NCBI GenBank assembly: GCA_010094045.1
Contig: ML986751.1
Span: forward strand, 2,980-66,979
DNA: 64,000 bases
Source of the DNA: Lojkania enalia
Taxonomy: Eukaryota > Ascomycota > Dothideomycetes > Pleosporales
Reading direction: 5' to 3'
The notes beneath the pieces are model-generated. The model made no database searches. It was not told the DNA's origin and was given only the letters and a program-made list of their open reading frames with translations. The position numbers and the translations under genes were made by a program. Shown here piece by piece: positions 36,461 through 48,520 of this stretch (within the stretch, counting starts at the first letter, position 1; each line of letters opens with the position of its first letter).

Positions 36461-38740
36461 TATCTAATATAAAGTAATAAATTAGGCCCGATTTGTAATA
36501 GATTAGATATAGTACTATAGTACTATACCCAAAATAGGTTGTTAAAAGGGGGTAATTTATCTAACTATTACCCTTCTAATTTATTTACAACTAGTACTCT
36601 AACTATAATACTTTATATATAAAAACTATTTAGTAGAGTCTATTTATTCTACTTATAATACTATATTATCGCACCTATACTAGTATAGGGCTATAATAAA
36701 ACTAGAAGGATATAGTTCTACTAAAATATATAGATGCTCGAACTAAGGGTATAATACTATATCTATAGTAGAAAGACCTATATATAAGTAAGTAGAATAG
36801 TACTATTACTAGAGGATATTAAAAACTATCTCTACTATCTATTTAAGTACTATATTCTAATATATAAGAAATATACAACTACTATATTAAATATTAATAT
36901 ATATTTACAGTACTATTATAGTATAATAATAGAATAGAGGAGGGTAATTATCGAGTATACTTGTTAGTAGCTAATTAGACTAGTAAAGAACGTCTAGCTG
37001 CCTGTACTATTTAAGTAACTAATATTAGAATTAGAAAAGCTACTAAATAGGTTCTAGTATAAGTAATCTAGGTATTATATTACTACTAATATTAATATAC
37101 TATATATATATCTAAAAAAGAAGTATAAGTAGGTATAAATAGGCGATAAAAATAGATTCTATTAGAAGGTTAAGGTATAGATATTCTTTTAGGCTGGTAG
37201 ACTATAATAATATTTTATTGTTAATATAGGTAGTTATAACTATAAGCTAGCTATTTTCTATATAAAGGTTAATATTATATATAATTAGTTAGCTAGGTTT
37301 AAACTTATAAAATAGAGAAAAGAAGAGAAAGTATAGGTTATAAATATAGAAGTAGTAAAGACTAATAAAATTGGGTAGTTTAAGCGGATAGAATAGCTAG
37401 AATATCTAGCAAAGCGGAATTAAGTATATCTTATATATTAGATCTAGCTACCTAATTAAAGTAAGGTAAAACTTTAGCAGGTAGTAAAGCTAGTTAAACT
37501 ATTAGTTAAGTAGAATATTAGAGGGTTATTATTATTTATATAAGAGATAAAATAGTAGTTTAGAAGTATTTAGTAATATAAGGTAGATAAACGTCTACTT
37601 ATTTAACTATAGAACCCTAAGAATTAGGTAGTATATACTAGCTATATTATTAAGTTCGTCTACTACTTTCTCTATATTATTATTAATAAAGAAGCTTAGG
37701 CTATATAATTTAGCTATAGTAGTAATAGTAATAATAGTAATAATAATAGTATAGTATTAGATAATAGTATAAGTTCTAGGTCTAATAAAACTAAAAGTAG
37801 TATTAATAGTAATAATAATAGTAATAGTAGCTCCTATTATAAGTACTATAAGAAGAAAGAGGTAGATTAGATAGAAGATATACATAAGCTATTCTATTAG
37901 TAAAATAAGTAGAAGAAACTAGTAATAGTACTATAGGTTATATTAGATAGGGATAGTAAAAATACTTAGCTTAGAGTACTACTAGATATACTTATATTAT
38001 TTATTTTTTAATTAATAGACGATTAGCTATTTAGTAATAGGTTTATCTATTTTCTTACTATACTAGGAATTAATACTAAGATAGACTACTTATATATAGT
38101 AAAAAACTACTTATATATACTAGCTAGTATAGTATATTATATATAAGTATTAGGTATAGAAAAGCTACTTCTAGTAGTAGAGCACGATAAGTAGACGGAT
38201 AAGAACTAGAAGTATTTTCTACTTATATAGTAGAAGTTTCTAGCTAATAGATTATTTAGTCTAATAAGTAAGATAATTAGCTTACTAATATATAAAAAGT
38301 TTATTATACTAATAGCTAGTAATTTAAATAATACTTACTAGTTAAAAGATAAGAAAATATTCTATCTTAATAGTCGGCTGATCTATATTAGCTAGTTCTA
38401 TAAAATAGTATAGGATATAGTAGCTAAAGTAGAGAAAATACTCTAGTAAAAGCTGTATTAGATAGCTAGAGCTAAGGACTAGTTTACTATCTAGCTAGAG
38501 TAGTTTATTAATAATATTATATTTATATAGTAGAGTATATTTTTTATCTATTATTATAATAATTAACTTAATAATAGACTTAAATAGATACTTACTTAAG
38601 CTAGATAGATAGAAGCTAGTTAGTAGCTCTAGTTAAGAAACGGCTTATAGAGTAAGTAGTAGATAAAGTAGTACTTATAGTAGATAGATTATTTTTTAAA
38701 ACTACTAATAGTTAGTATATATATAATTTTAGGGCAGCCT
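36461..38740 (+). pseudogene. Helicase 5' copy 1, most decayed
   Basis: The coding part begins near 36782 by comparison with copy 4 and stops at the unit end without a helicase domain. The zinc-finger region, the V-x-T-F-F segment and the Ser/Asn-rich linker (37710-37850) are all traceable, but almost every CAG, CAA and TGG codon is now TAG or TAA. It lacks about 120 bp at its 3' end relative to copies 2 and 3. Confidence 0.82.
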
Positions 38741-39058
38741 ATCTAATATAAGGTAATAAATTAGGCCCGATTCGTAATAGATTAAGTATAGTACTATAGT
38801 ACTATACCCGAAATAGGTTGTTAAAAGGGGGCGATTTATCTAACTATTACCCCTCTAATTTATTTATAACTAATACTTTAACCGTAATATTTTATATATA
38901 AAAACTATTTAGTAGAGTCTATTTATTCTACTTATAATACTATATTATCGCACCCGTACTAGTATAGGGCTATAATAAGGCTAGAAGGATGTAATTCTAC
39001 TAGAATATATAGACACTCGAACCGAGGGCGTAATACTATATCTATAGTAGGAAGACCT
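38741..39058 (+). repeat. Truncated 318-bp helicase unit (leader only)
   Basis: Contains the palindromic leader and ends near the point where coding would begin (GAAGACCT), where the next full unit starts. It duplicates the promoter region only. Confidence 0.88.
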
Positions 39059-41455
39059 ATCTAATATAAGGCGACGAATCAGGCCCGATTCGTAATAGAT
39101 TAGGTATAGTACTATAGCACTATACCTAAAATAGGTTGTTAAAAGGGGGCGATTCGTCTAACTATTACCCCCCCAATTTATTTATAACTAGTACTCTAAC
39201 CCTAATACTTTGTATATAAAAACTATTTAGTAGAGTCTATTTATTCTACTTATAACGCTGTATTATCGCACCTATACTAGTATAGGGCTATAATAAGGCT
39301 GGAAGGATATAGTTCTACTAGAATATACAGATGCTTAAACTAAGGGCATAATACTATATCCGTAGCAGGAAGACCCGTATATAAGTAAGTAGAATAACGC
39401 TATTACTAGAGGATATTAAGAACTATTTCTACTATCTACCTAAGTACTGCGTTCTAATATATAAGGAATATACAACTGCTATATTAAATATTAATATATA
39501 TCTATAGTACTATTATAGTATAATAATAGAGTAGAGGAGGGTAATTGTTAAATATACTTATTAGTAGCTAATTAGACTAGTAAAGAATATCTAGCTACCT
39601 ATACTGTTCGGGCAACTAATACTAGAATTAGGAAAGCTACTAAATAGGTTCTAGTATAAGTAATCTAGATACTATATTATTACTAATATTAACGCGCTAC
39701 GTATATATCTAAAGAAGAAGTATAAGTAGGTATAAATAGGCAATAAAAGTAGGCTCTATTAGAAGGTTAAGGTATAGATGTTCTTTTAGGCTAGCAGGCT
39801 ATAGTAATATTTTATTGTTAATATAAGCAGCTATAATTATAAGCTAGCTATTTTCTATATAGAGGCTAATATTATACGTAATTAGTTAGCCAGGTTTAAG
39901 CTTACGAAGTAGAGGGAAGAAGAGAAGGTATAGGTTATAGATGTGGAGGTAGTAAAGACTGATAAGACTGGATAGTTTAAGTAGACGGGGTAGCTAGAGT
40001 ATCTAGTAAAGCGGAATCGAGTATATCTTATATATTAGATCTAGCTGCCTAACTAAGGCGAGGTGAAACTTTAGCAGGCAGTAAAGCTGGTTAAGCTATT
40101 AGTTAAGTAGAGTATTAGAGGGTTATTATTACTTATATAAGAAATAAGATAGTAGTTTAAGAGCGCTTAGTAATATAAGATAGATAAGCGTCTACTTATT
40201 TAACTGTAGAACCCTAAGAGTTAGGTAGTATACGCTAGCTATATTATTAAGTTCGTCTACTACTTTCTCTATATTATCGCCGATAAAGAAGTTTAGGCTA
40301 TATAGTTTAGTTATAGTAGTAATAGTAATAATAGTAATAATAATAGTATAGTATTAGATAATAGTACAAGTTCTAGGTCTAGTAGAGCTAGAAATAGTAC
40401 TAATAATAATAATAATAGTAATAGCAGCCCCTATTATAGGTACTATAAAAAGAAAGAAATAGATTAGATAGAAGACGTGCGTGAGCTATTCTATTAGTAA
40501 AATAAGTAGAAGGAACTAGCGATAGTACTATAGGTTATATTAGATAGGGATAGTAAGGACGCTTAGTTTAGGGTACTACTAGATATACTTATATTATTTA
40601 TTTTTTAATTAATAGGTAATTAGCTATTTAGTAGTAGGCTTATCTATTTTCTTCCTATACTAGGGATTAATACTAAGATAGACCGCTTATATACAGCGAA
40701 GAACTACTTATATATACTAGCTAGTATAGTATACTACGTATACGTGCTAGGTATAGAGAAGCTGCTTCTAGCAGCAGAGCGCGACGAGCAGACGGATAAG
40801 GACTAGAAGTATTTTCTACTTATATAGCGGAAGTTTCTAGATAACAGATTATTTAATCTAATAAGTAAGATAATTAGCTTACTAGCGTATAGAAAGTTTA
40901 TTACACTAACAGCTGGTAATTTAAATAATATTTACTAGTTAAAGGATAAGAAGATATTCTATCTTAACAGCCGGCTAATTTATATTAGCTAGTTCTATAA
41001 GATAGCGTAGGATATAGTAGCTAAGATAGAGAAGATACTTTAGTAGAAGCTGTATTAGATAGTTAGAGCTAAAGACTAGTTTACTATCCAGCTAGAGTAG
41101 TTTATTAATAATATTACATTTATATAGTAGGGTATATCTTTTATCTATTATTATAATAATCGGCTTAATAATAGGCTTAAGTAGATACTTACTTAGGCTA
41201 GGTAGATAGAAGCTAGTTAGCAGCTCCAGTTAAAAGACGGCTTATAGAATAAGTAGTAGATAAAGTAGTACTTATAGTAGGTAGATTACTTTTTAAAACT
41301 ATTAATAGTTAGTATATATATAACTTTAGGGCAGCTTAAGTAAGGGTTAAAGATTATAATAATATAGTATTATAATAGAGTACTATAAGACTATAATATC
41401 TTTATAGTAGATAGGTAGATTATAATAGTAGTCTACTATTATAAATTACAATCCT
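39059..41455 (+). pseudogene. Helicase 5' copy 2
   Basis: A complete 2,397-bp unit. The coding part starts near 39378 and ends at the unit boundary. Intermediate RIP load: more CpG and CpA survive than in copy 1, fewer than in copy 3. It contains the OrsD-type zinc finger, the acidic/Ser/Asn linker near 40310-40430 and the start of the T-S-G-Q-P core, then runs into the leader of copy 3. Confidence 0.84.
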
Positions 41456-43852
41456 ATCTGATATAAGGCGACGAATTAGACCTGATTTGTAATAGATTAG
41501 GTATAGTACTATAGCGCTATACCCGAAATAGGTTGTTAAAAGGGGCTAATTCGTCTAACCGTTACCCTCCTAATTTATTTACAACTAGTACTCTAACTGT
41601 AATACTTTATATATAAAAACTATTTAGTAGAGCCTATTTATTCTACTTATAACGCTGTATTATCGCACCCGTACTAGCGTAGGGCTATAATAAGGCTGGA
41701 AGGATACAGTTCTACTAGAACGTACAGACGCTCGAACTAAGGGTATAATACTATATCTATAGCAGGAAGACCTGCATATAAGTAAGTAGAACAGTACTAT
41801 TACTAGAGGATATTAAGAACTATCTCTACTATCTACTCGAGTATTACGTTCTAATATATAAGAAACATACAACTGCTATATTAAATATTAATATACATCT
41901 ACAGCACTATTATAGTATAATAATAGAGTAGAGGAGGGTAATTATCGAGTATACTCGTTAGTAGCTGATTAGACTAGTAAAGGACGTCCAGCTACCCGTA
42001 CTATTTAAGCAACCGATACCAGAATTAGGAAAGCTGCTAAATAGGTTCTAGTGCAAGCAATCTAGATACTATATTACTACTAATATTAATACGCTACGTA
42101 TATATCTAAAGAAGAAGTATAAGTAGGTATAGATAGGCGATAAAAGTAGGCTCTATTAGAAGGTTAAGGTATAGATATTCTTTCGGGCTGGCGGGCTGTA
42201 GTAATATTTTATTATTAATATAGGCAGCTGTAACTATAAGCTAGCTGTTCTCTATATAGAGGCCGACGTCGTATATAATCAGTTAGCCAGGTTTAAACTT
42301 ACGAAGTAGAGGGAAGAAGAGAAGATATAGGTTATAGATGCGGAGGCAGCAAAGACCGATAAGACCGGGTAGTTTAAATAGATAGGGTGGCTGAAGTATC
42401 TAGCGAAGTAGAATTAAGTACATCTTATATATTAGATCCGGCTACCTAACTAAGGCGAGGTAAAACTTTAGTAGGCGGTAAAGTTAGTTAAGCTATTAGT
42501 TAAGTAGAGTATTAAAGGGTTATTATCGCTCGCGCGAGAGATAAGATAGTAGTTTAAAAGCGCTTAGTAATATAAGGTAGATAGGCGTCCGCTCGCTCGA
42601 CTATAGAACCCTAAGAGTTAGACGGTGTATACTAGCTATATTATTAAGTTCGTCTACTACTTTCTCTATATTATTACTAATAAAGAAGTTTAGGCTATAT
42701 AGTTTAGCTGCAGCAGCAACGGCGATAATAGTAATAATAATAGTATAGTATTAGATAATAGCGCGAGTTCTAGGTTTAGTAGGGCTAGAAGTAGTACTAA
42801 TAGCGATAATAATAGCGATAGCAGCCCCTATTATAGGTACTATAGAAAGAAAGAGGTAAATTAGATAGAAGACGCGCGTGAGCTATTCTGTTAGTAAAAT
42901 AAGTAGAAGAAACTAGCGACGGTACTATAAGTTATATTAGATAGGGATAGTAAAGATACTTAGTTTAGAGTACTACTAGATATGCTTATATCATTTATTT
43001 TTCAATCGATAGGTAATCGGCTGTTTAGTAGCAGGCTTATCTATTTTCTCGCCGTACTAGAAATTGATACTAAAATAGACCGCTTACGTACGGTGAAGAA
43101 CTACTTATATATACTAGCTAGCGTAGTATACTGCATGCGCGTACTAGATGTAGAGAAGCTGCTTCTAGCAGCAGAGCGCAACGAGTAGACGGATGAGGAC
43201 CAGGAGCATTTTCTACTTATATAGCGGAAGTTTCTAGCTAACAGATTGTTTAGTCTAATAAGCGAGATAATTAGCTTACTAGCGTATAAGAAGTTTATTA
43301 CGCTAACAGCTAGTAATTCAGGTAATACTTACTGGTTAAAGGATAAGAAAACGTTCTATCTTAACGGCCGGCTAATCTATATTAGCTAGTTCTATAAGAT
43401 AGCGTAGGATATAGTAGCTAAGGTAGAGGAGATGCTCTGGTAGGAGCTGTATTAGATAGCTAGAGCTGAGGACCGGTTTACTATCCGGCTGGAGCAGTTT
43501 ATTAACAATATTACGTTTATATAGTAGGGTATATCTTTTATCTATTATTATAATAATCGGCTTAACGACGGGCTTAAATAGATACTTACTTAGACTAGAT
43601 AGATAGAAGCTAGTCAGCAGCTCTAGTTAAGAGACGGCTTATAAAGTAAGTAGCAGGTAAAGTAGTACTTATAGTAGGTAGATTACTTCTTAAAACTACT
43701 AATAGTTAATATATATATAACTTTAGGGCAGCTTAGGTAAGGGTCGGAGATTATAATAATATAGTATTATAATAGAGTACTATAAGACTATAATATTTTC
43801 GTAGTAGACAGGTAGATTATAATAGTAGTCCGCTATTATAAATCGTAATCCT
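41456..43852 (+). pseudogene. Helicase 5' copy 3
   Basis: A complete 2,397-bp unit, coding from about 41776. A 68-codon stretch at 42982-43188 is free of stops and matches the corresponding part of copy 4 (L-I-Y-F-L-A-V-L-E-I-D, then K-N-Y-L-Y-I-L-A). It is a fragment of the decayed gene, not a separate small gene. It ends in the leader of copy 4. Confidence 0.85.
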
Positions 43853-43868
43853 ATCTGATATAAGGCGA

Positions 43869-43922
43869 TAAATCGGGCCCGATTCGTGACAGATTAGGTA
43901 TAGTACTATAGCGCTATACCCG
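43869..43922. promoter_or_regulatory. Leader with two inverted repeats
   Basis: The leader of each helicase unit contains a 14-bp perfect palindrome (AATCGGGCCCGATT, 43871-43884 in copy 4) and, 12 bp farther on, GGTATAG paired with CTATACC around a 10-bp loop (43897-43920). A GGTTGTTAAAAGGGG motif follows. The palindrome survives best in the less mutated copies. It may be a binding site, a replication or recombination site, or part of the 5' end of the mobile unit; the role is inferred only from position. Confidence 0.5.
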
Positions 43923-45106
43923 AAATAGGTTGTTAAAAGGGGCTAATTCGTCTAACCGTTACCCCCCCGATTTATTTACAACTAGTACTCTAACCGTAAT
44001 ACTTTGTATATAAAAACTATTTAGTAGAGCCTATTTATTCTACTTATAACGCTGTATTATCGCACCCGTACTAGCGTAGGGCTATAATAAGGCTGGAAGG
44101 ATACAGTTCTGCTGGGACGCACAGACGCTCGAACCGAGGGTACAACACTATATCCATAGCAGGAAGACCCGCATACAAGTAAGCAGAACAGCGCCATTAC
44201 TAGAGGATATCAAGAACTATCTCTACTATCTACCCGAGCACTATATTCTGATATGTAAGGAACACGCAACTGCTATATTAAATATTAATACACATCTACA
44301 GCACTATTATAGTATAATAATAGAGCAGAGGAGGGTAATCGTCGAGTATGCTCGTTAGTAGCTGATCAGACCAGTAAAGGACGTCCAGCTGCCCGCACCG
44401 TTCAGGCAACCGATACTAGAATTAGGAAAGCCGCTAAATAGGTTCTGGTGCAAGCAATCTAAGTGCTATATTACTACTAATATTAACGCGCTACGTATAC
44501 ATCTAAAGAAGAAGTATAAGTAGGCGTAGATAGGCGATAAAAGCAGGCTCTATTAGAAGGTTAAGGTATAGACGTTCTTTCGGGCTGGCGGGCTGTAGTA
44601 ATATTTTATTGTTGATGTAGGTAGCCGTAACTATAAGCTGGCTATTCCTTATGCAGAGGCTGATATTGTGCGTAATCAGTTAGCCAGGTTTAAACTTACG
44701 AAGTAGAGGGAAGAAGAGAAGGTATAGGTTATGGATGCGGAGGCAGCGAAGACCGACAAGACCGGGTGGTTTAAGTAGATAGGGTGGCTGGAGCATCTAG
44801 CGAAGCGGAATCGAGTGCATCTCGCACATCAGATCTAGCTGCCCGACTGAGGCGAGGCGAAACTTTAGCAGGCGGTAAAGTTGGTTGAGCTATTAGTTAA
44901 GTAGAGTATTAGAGGGTTATTATCGCTCGCGTGAGAGACGAGACGGTAGTTTAGGAGCGCTTAGTAATACGAGGTAGATAGGCGTCCGCTCGCTCGACTG
45001 CAGAACCCTAAGAGTCAGGTAGTATACGCCAGCTATATTGTTAAGTTCGTCTGCTACTTTTTCTGTATTATTGCTGATGAAGAAGCTTAGGCTGTATAGT
45101 TTAGCT

Positions 45107-45250
45107 GTAGTAGTAACGGCGATAATAGTAATAATAATAGTATAGCGTTAGATAATAGCGCGAGTTCTGGGTCTGGTAGGGCCGGAAGTAGTACTGATGG
45201 CGACAATGATAGCGATGGCGGCCCCTGTTGTAGGCACCGTAGGAAGAAAG
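45107..45250 (+). repeat. Ser/Asn/Asp-rich linker of the helicase gene
   Basis: AGTAATAATAATAGT-like trinucleotide sequence that encodes a disordered Ser/Asn/Gly/Asp tract ending in C-C-R-H-R-R-K-K. It is present in all four copies (37710-37860, 40310-40450, 42700-42860 here) and varies in length slightly. It looks like a microsatellite but is part of the coding frame. Confidence 0.75.
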
Positions 45251-46250
45251 AGGTAGATTAGATGGAAGACGCGCGCGAGCTATTCTATTAGTAAGGTAAG
45301 TAGAAGGAACTGGCGATGGTGCTGTGGGTTATATTGGATAGGGATAGTAAGGACGCTTAGCTTAGGGTACTGCTAGATGTACTTACATTATTCATTTTTT
45401 AATTAACAGGCGATCGGCTATTTAGCAGCAGGCTTATCTATTTTCTCGCCGTGCTAGGGATTGACGCTAAGATAGACCGCTTACGCACGGCGAAGAACTA
45501 CTCGTATATACTAGCTGGCGTAGTATACTACGTGCGCGTGCTAGATGTAGAGAAGCTGCTTCCGGCGGCGGAGCGCGACGAGCAGACGGACGAGGACCGG
45601 GAGTATTTTCTGCTTATGCGGCGGAAGTTTCTAGCTGACGGATCGTTTAGTCTAATAAGTGAGATAATCAGCTTACTAGCGTATAGGAAGTTTGTTGCGC
45701 TGACGGCTGGTAATTCGGATAACACTTACTGGTTAAAGGATAAGAAGACGTTCTATCTTAACGGCCGGCTAATCTACATCAGCTAGTTCCGCAAGATAGC
45801 GCAGGACATGGTGGCTGAGGTAGAGGAGATGCTCTAGCAGGAGCTGTGTTGGACGGCTAGAGCTGAGGACCGGTTTACTATCTGGCTGGAGCAGCTTATT
45901 AACGACGTTACGTTCACGCGGCGGGGTGTATCTTTTATCTATTATCGTAATAATCGGCTTAACGACGGGCTTAAATAGATGCTTACTCAGGCTAGGCAGA
46001 TGGAAGCTGGTCAGCGGCTCTAGTCAAGAGACGGCTTATAGAGCAAGTGGCGGGTGAAGTAGTACTTGCGGCAGGTAGATCGCTTCTTAGAACTGCTGAT
46101 AGTTAGCGTGTATATAACTTCAGGGCAGCCTAGACAAGAGTTAGAGATTACGACGATACGACATTATAATAGGGTGCTACAGGACTGTAATATCTTCGTG
46201 GTAGACGGGCAGATTATAATAGTAGTCTACTATTACAAATCGCAATCCTA

Positions 46251-48520
46251 GTAGGATAAGCTGAAGGTAGTACCGCGCTTTCTACCGCCGCGGCTAGGGC
46301 AGGTAATAGCAGTATACTTGGCTTACGTGCAGCCGTTTCAGGAGTATTTAAATGTCGAGGTGCTTAGCGGCGGCTTTAGCAACTACGTATAGGCGGATTA
46401 ATATAGGCTATAGAAGACGGACTAACTGACGCGCGTGCTCAAGCGCGAGACTGGTAAACGGGTAGGCGTTGAGCTGTATACACTAGACTACCGACACGCG
46501 GCTATTAGTATTAGTAGAGAAGTGGTTGGAGAGTCGTTCAGTAAAGGATATCAGGATGAGATAGGGGAAGTCGAAGAAGCTGAAGTAGATAAGGAGGGAG
46601 AGAGTATACTAGAGCTATAGAGCGTGCGGACGACGCAGATAGGGATTGGGAACTATAGTATACCGATCGATATTATTAAGCATCTTAGCGTACGCTCGAT
46701 CGAGGCGTTCCGGCCGCTTAGTATACTGTAACATCGCTTCTTAGGGCTTAACGGGGGTAAAGAGACACCGGAGGCAAGGTGGACAGGTAGTCGAGGCTGG
46801 ACTAGGGTAAGGAAGCGGCGGCGGTGTAACGGCGATAGTAAAGGGCTTATAGTACGAGGAAAGGAGGCGCGGGTTTAAAGTAGAAGGGAGAAAGGGCTTT
46901 AAAAGGCGATGCAGCAGGTGCTTAGGTAAGAAGAGGTCAGCTTCCGCTCAGCCGAGCAAGAGCAAGCGATGCATGCGGTACTAGGCGGGTAGATGCCGCT
47001 CGTTGTGGTGCTCTTAACCAGTAGGGGGAAGAGCTTGCTATTTACCGTGCTAGCTTGCTTGGATCGATACGGGGTGACGGTAGTAGTGGTGCCGTACCGG
47101 GCGCTTATTAAGAACTTGGTCAAGCGGATTCGAGAGAGTAGGATCAACTATATAGAGTAGAAGCATGGCGAGAGCAATCTAGCAGCGGTAGTAGTAGTTA
47201 GCGCAGATGTGGCGGGCGATGTGACGAGTAATAGGAATTTTATTAGCTACGCGGGGATGTTTAATAGTAAGGGGCTACTGCGGCGGATTGTAGTGGACGA
47301 GTATCATCTTATCTTTACGTCGAGCGACTGGCGGCCGAAGCTAGCGAAGCTGAAAAATCTACGGCTGCTACCGTACCCGGTAGTACTGCTTACGGCAACA
47401 CTACCGCCGGTGCGAGAGGCCGAGCTAGGAGAGAGCATGCTGGTTCAGTATGTAACGTACGTCCGAGCGAGTATAGTACGGCCGAATACGCGATATTTGG
47501 TGTCGTAGTACAAGCAGGGGTAGGCACAGGAGATGGCGTTAGTAATATATCGGCGGCAGGTGCAGCGGCTTAGGAAACGAAGGGAGAAAGGGGTAGTATA
47601 CTGCCGCAGTAAAGCGCAATATAAAGCGATAGCTAAAGTACTAGACAGTAGGTACTATCACGCTGGAGATGTAGAGCGAGCTAGGCAGTTAGAGGAATAG
47701 CTTAAAGAAGGTGGGCTTATAGTAGCTACGTCGGCGTTGGGCACAGGGGTAGATTTCCCAGGGATCGTGTTTATACTACACGTAGGGATGCTATAGAGTA
47801 TAATTGACTTCGCTTAGGAGAGTAGGCGCAGCGGGTAGGCAGGCGAGCGGGTGGATTCGGTGATTCTCGTAGAGGAGGGCGAGGTGGAGCGAAGGATGGA
47901 ATAAAAGGGGGAGGAGCTGGACGTGCAGGCGATAGGGAGGTTTATTATAGACGGTGGGTGTCGGCGAGGGCTGATAAGCAGCTATCTCGACGGGAAGCAG
48001 GTGAGCTGTAACGATATTAAGTCAGCTGGATGTGACCGATGCGGAGAGGGCATTAGTGAGTGGCAGGATGGGCAGCATAAGGTAAGCTTGGCGTGGCAGC
48101 AGGTTTAGGAGGTGCTGGAGGAGCTACGCGAAGGATGCGCGGTGTGCTGGATAATAGAAGAAGTAGAGACGGAGGAATAGCAGAGGTATAAGACGATACA
48201 GTGCACGGCGTAGTCTAGGATGAGTAGGGTTGAGCTGGACAGATTTCGGATGGGAATGCGCGATGGGGGAGGGAGTTATAGCTGCCGGCGATACTGGGTT
48301 AGTTAGAAGTACTGTGCAACTGGGTTAGATATAAGCAATCAATGTTAGTAGCCAAATATAATAGTACTGCTAGCTCGGGCGGCAGCGGAGGTTGAGGAGG
48401 GGGCTCAGATAATCCGACAGTATAGCTACTCAGGGGAACTTGGTAGGGATTGGAAGGCGTATGCAAAGTAGTTAGGGAAGAGGTACTCTCAACGGGTTTG
48501 GGGAGAGTATTTTAGTAACG
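46251..48520 (+). other. Low-RIP, GC-richer helicase segment
   Basis: The part of the helicase gene that is not duplicated in this window. CpG, CpA and TpG are common and TAG stops are sparse: stop-free stretches of about 60-100 codons occur at 46435-46620, 47209-47508 and 47923-48108, all in frame 1. The change in composition begins at the end of the tandem unit (46250), consistent with RIP acting on duplicated DNA. Confidence 0.85.

Larger units (their letters stand above)
36461..46250 (+). repeat. Tandem repeat of helicase-gene 5' portion (2397-bp period)
   Basis: Units start at 36461, 38741 (short), 39059, 41456 and 43853, each opening with ATCTAATATAAGG or ATCTGATATAAGG. Two complete units are 2,397 bp. 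The first is 2,280 bp because it lacks the last ~120 bp. The short one is 318 bp and contains only the leader. Each unit holds a leader or promoter of about 0.3 kb and then the first ~690 codons of a telomere-linked-helicase-like gene. Only the last unit continues into the helicase domain. RIP is heaviest in the first unit and lightest in the last. Confidence 0.93.
44173..48520 (+). pseudogene. Telomere-linked RecQ-like helicase (OrsD finger + DExH), 3' end in gap
   Basis: Frame 1 runs from about 44173 (ATA, probably an ATG before RIP) to the gap, some 1,450 codons, interrupted almost only by TAG. In order: an OrsD/PF12013-type zinc finger at 44446-44520 (C-x4-C-x12-H-x4-H, last His now Tyr) followed by V-(Q)-T-F-F; an acidic Ser/Asn/Gly linker at 45107-45240; a core with T-S-G-Q-P and Y-R-H-A-A-I-S-I-S-R that resembles tyrosine-recombinase-like regions of this family; then a superfamily 2 helicase with GKS at 47026-47034 (motif I), DEYH at 47296-47307 (II), L-T-A-T-L-P-P (III), A-T-S-A-L-G-T-G-V-D-F (V) near 47725 and S-R-R-S-G-x-A-G-E-R (VI) near 47825. 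A Cys-rich tail (C-N-D-I, C-D-R-C) lies at 48004-48045. Homologues sit at chromosome ends in several fungi. Confidence 0.92.

Noticed and set aside
37710..37850. AGTAATAAT microsatellite as an independent repeat
   Set aside because: The same tract occurs in all helicase copies and encodes the Ser/Asn-rich linker in frame.
42982..43188. Short stop-free frame of 68 codons as a separate gene
   Set aside because: It matches, in the same frame, part of the larger helicase gene in copy 4; it is just a stretch where RIP has not yet made a stop.
45528..45725. Minus-strand 65-codon frame
   Set aside because: It lies opposite the well-supported plus-strand helicase frame and has low-complexity Ser/Arg composition; a shadow.
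46899..47147. Minus-strand 82-codon frame
   Set aside because: It overlaps helicase motif I on the other strand; no independent support.
44173..48520. Alternative genetic code with TAG read as Trp or Gln
   Set aside because: TAG stands for both Trp and Gln positions, TAA also occurs, and copies with fewer TpA have the sense codons. RIP explains all of this without code change.
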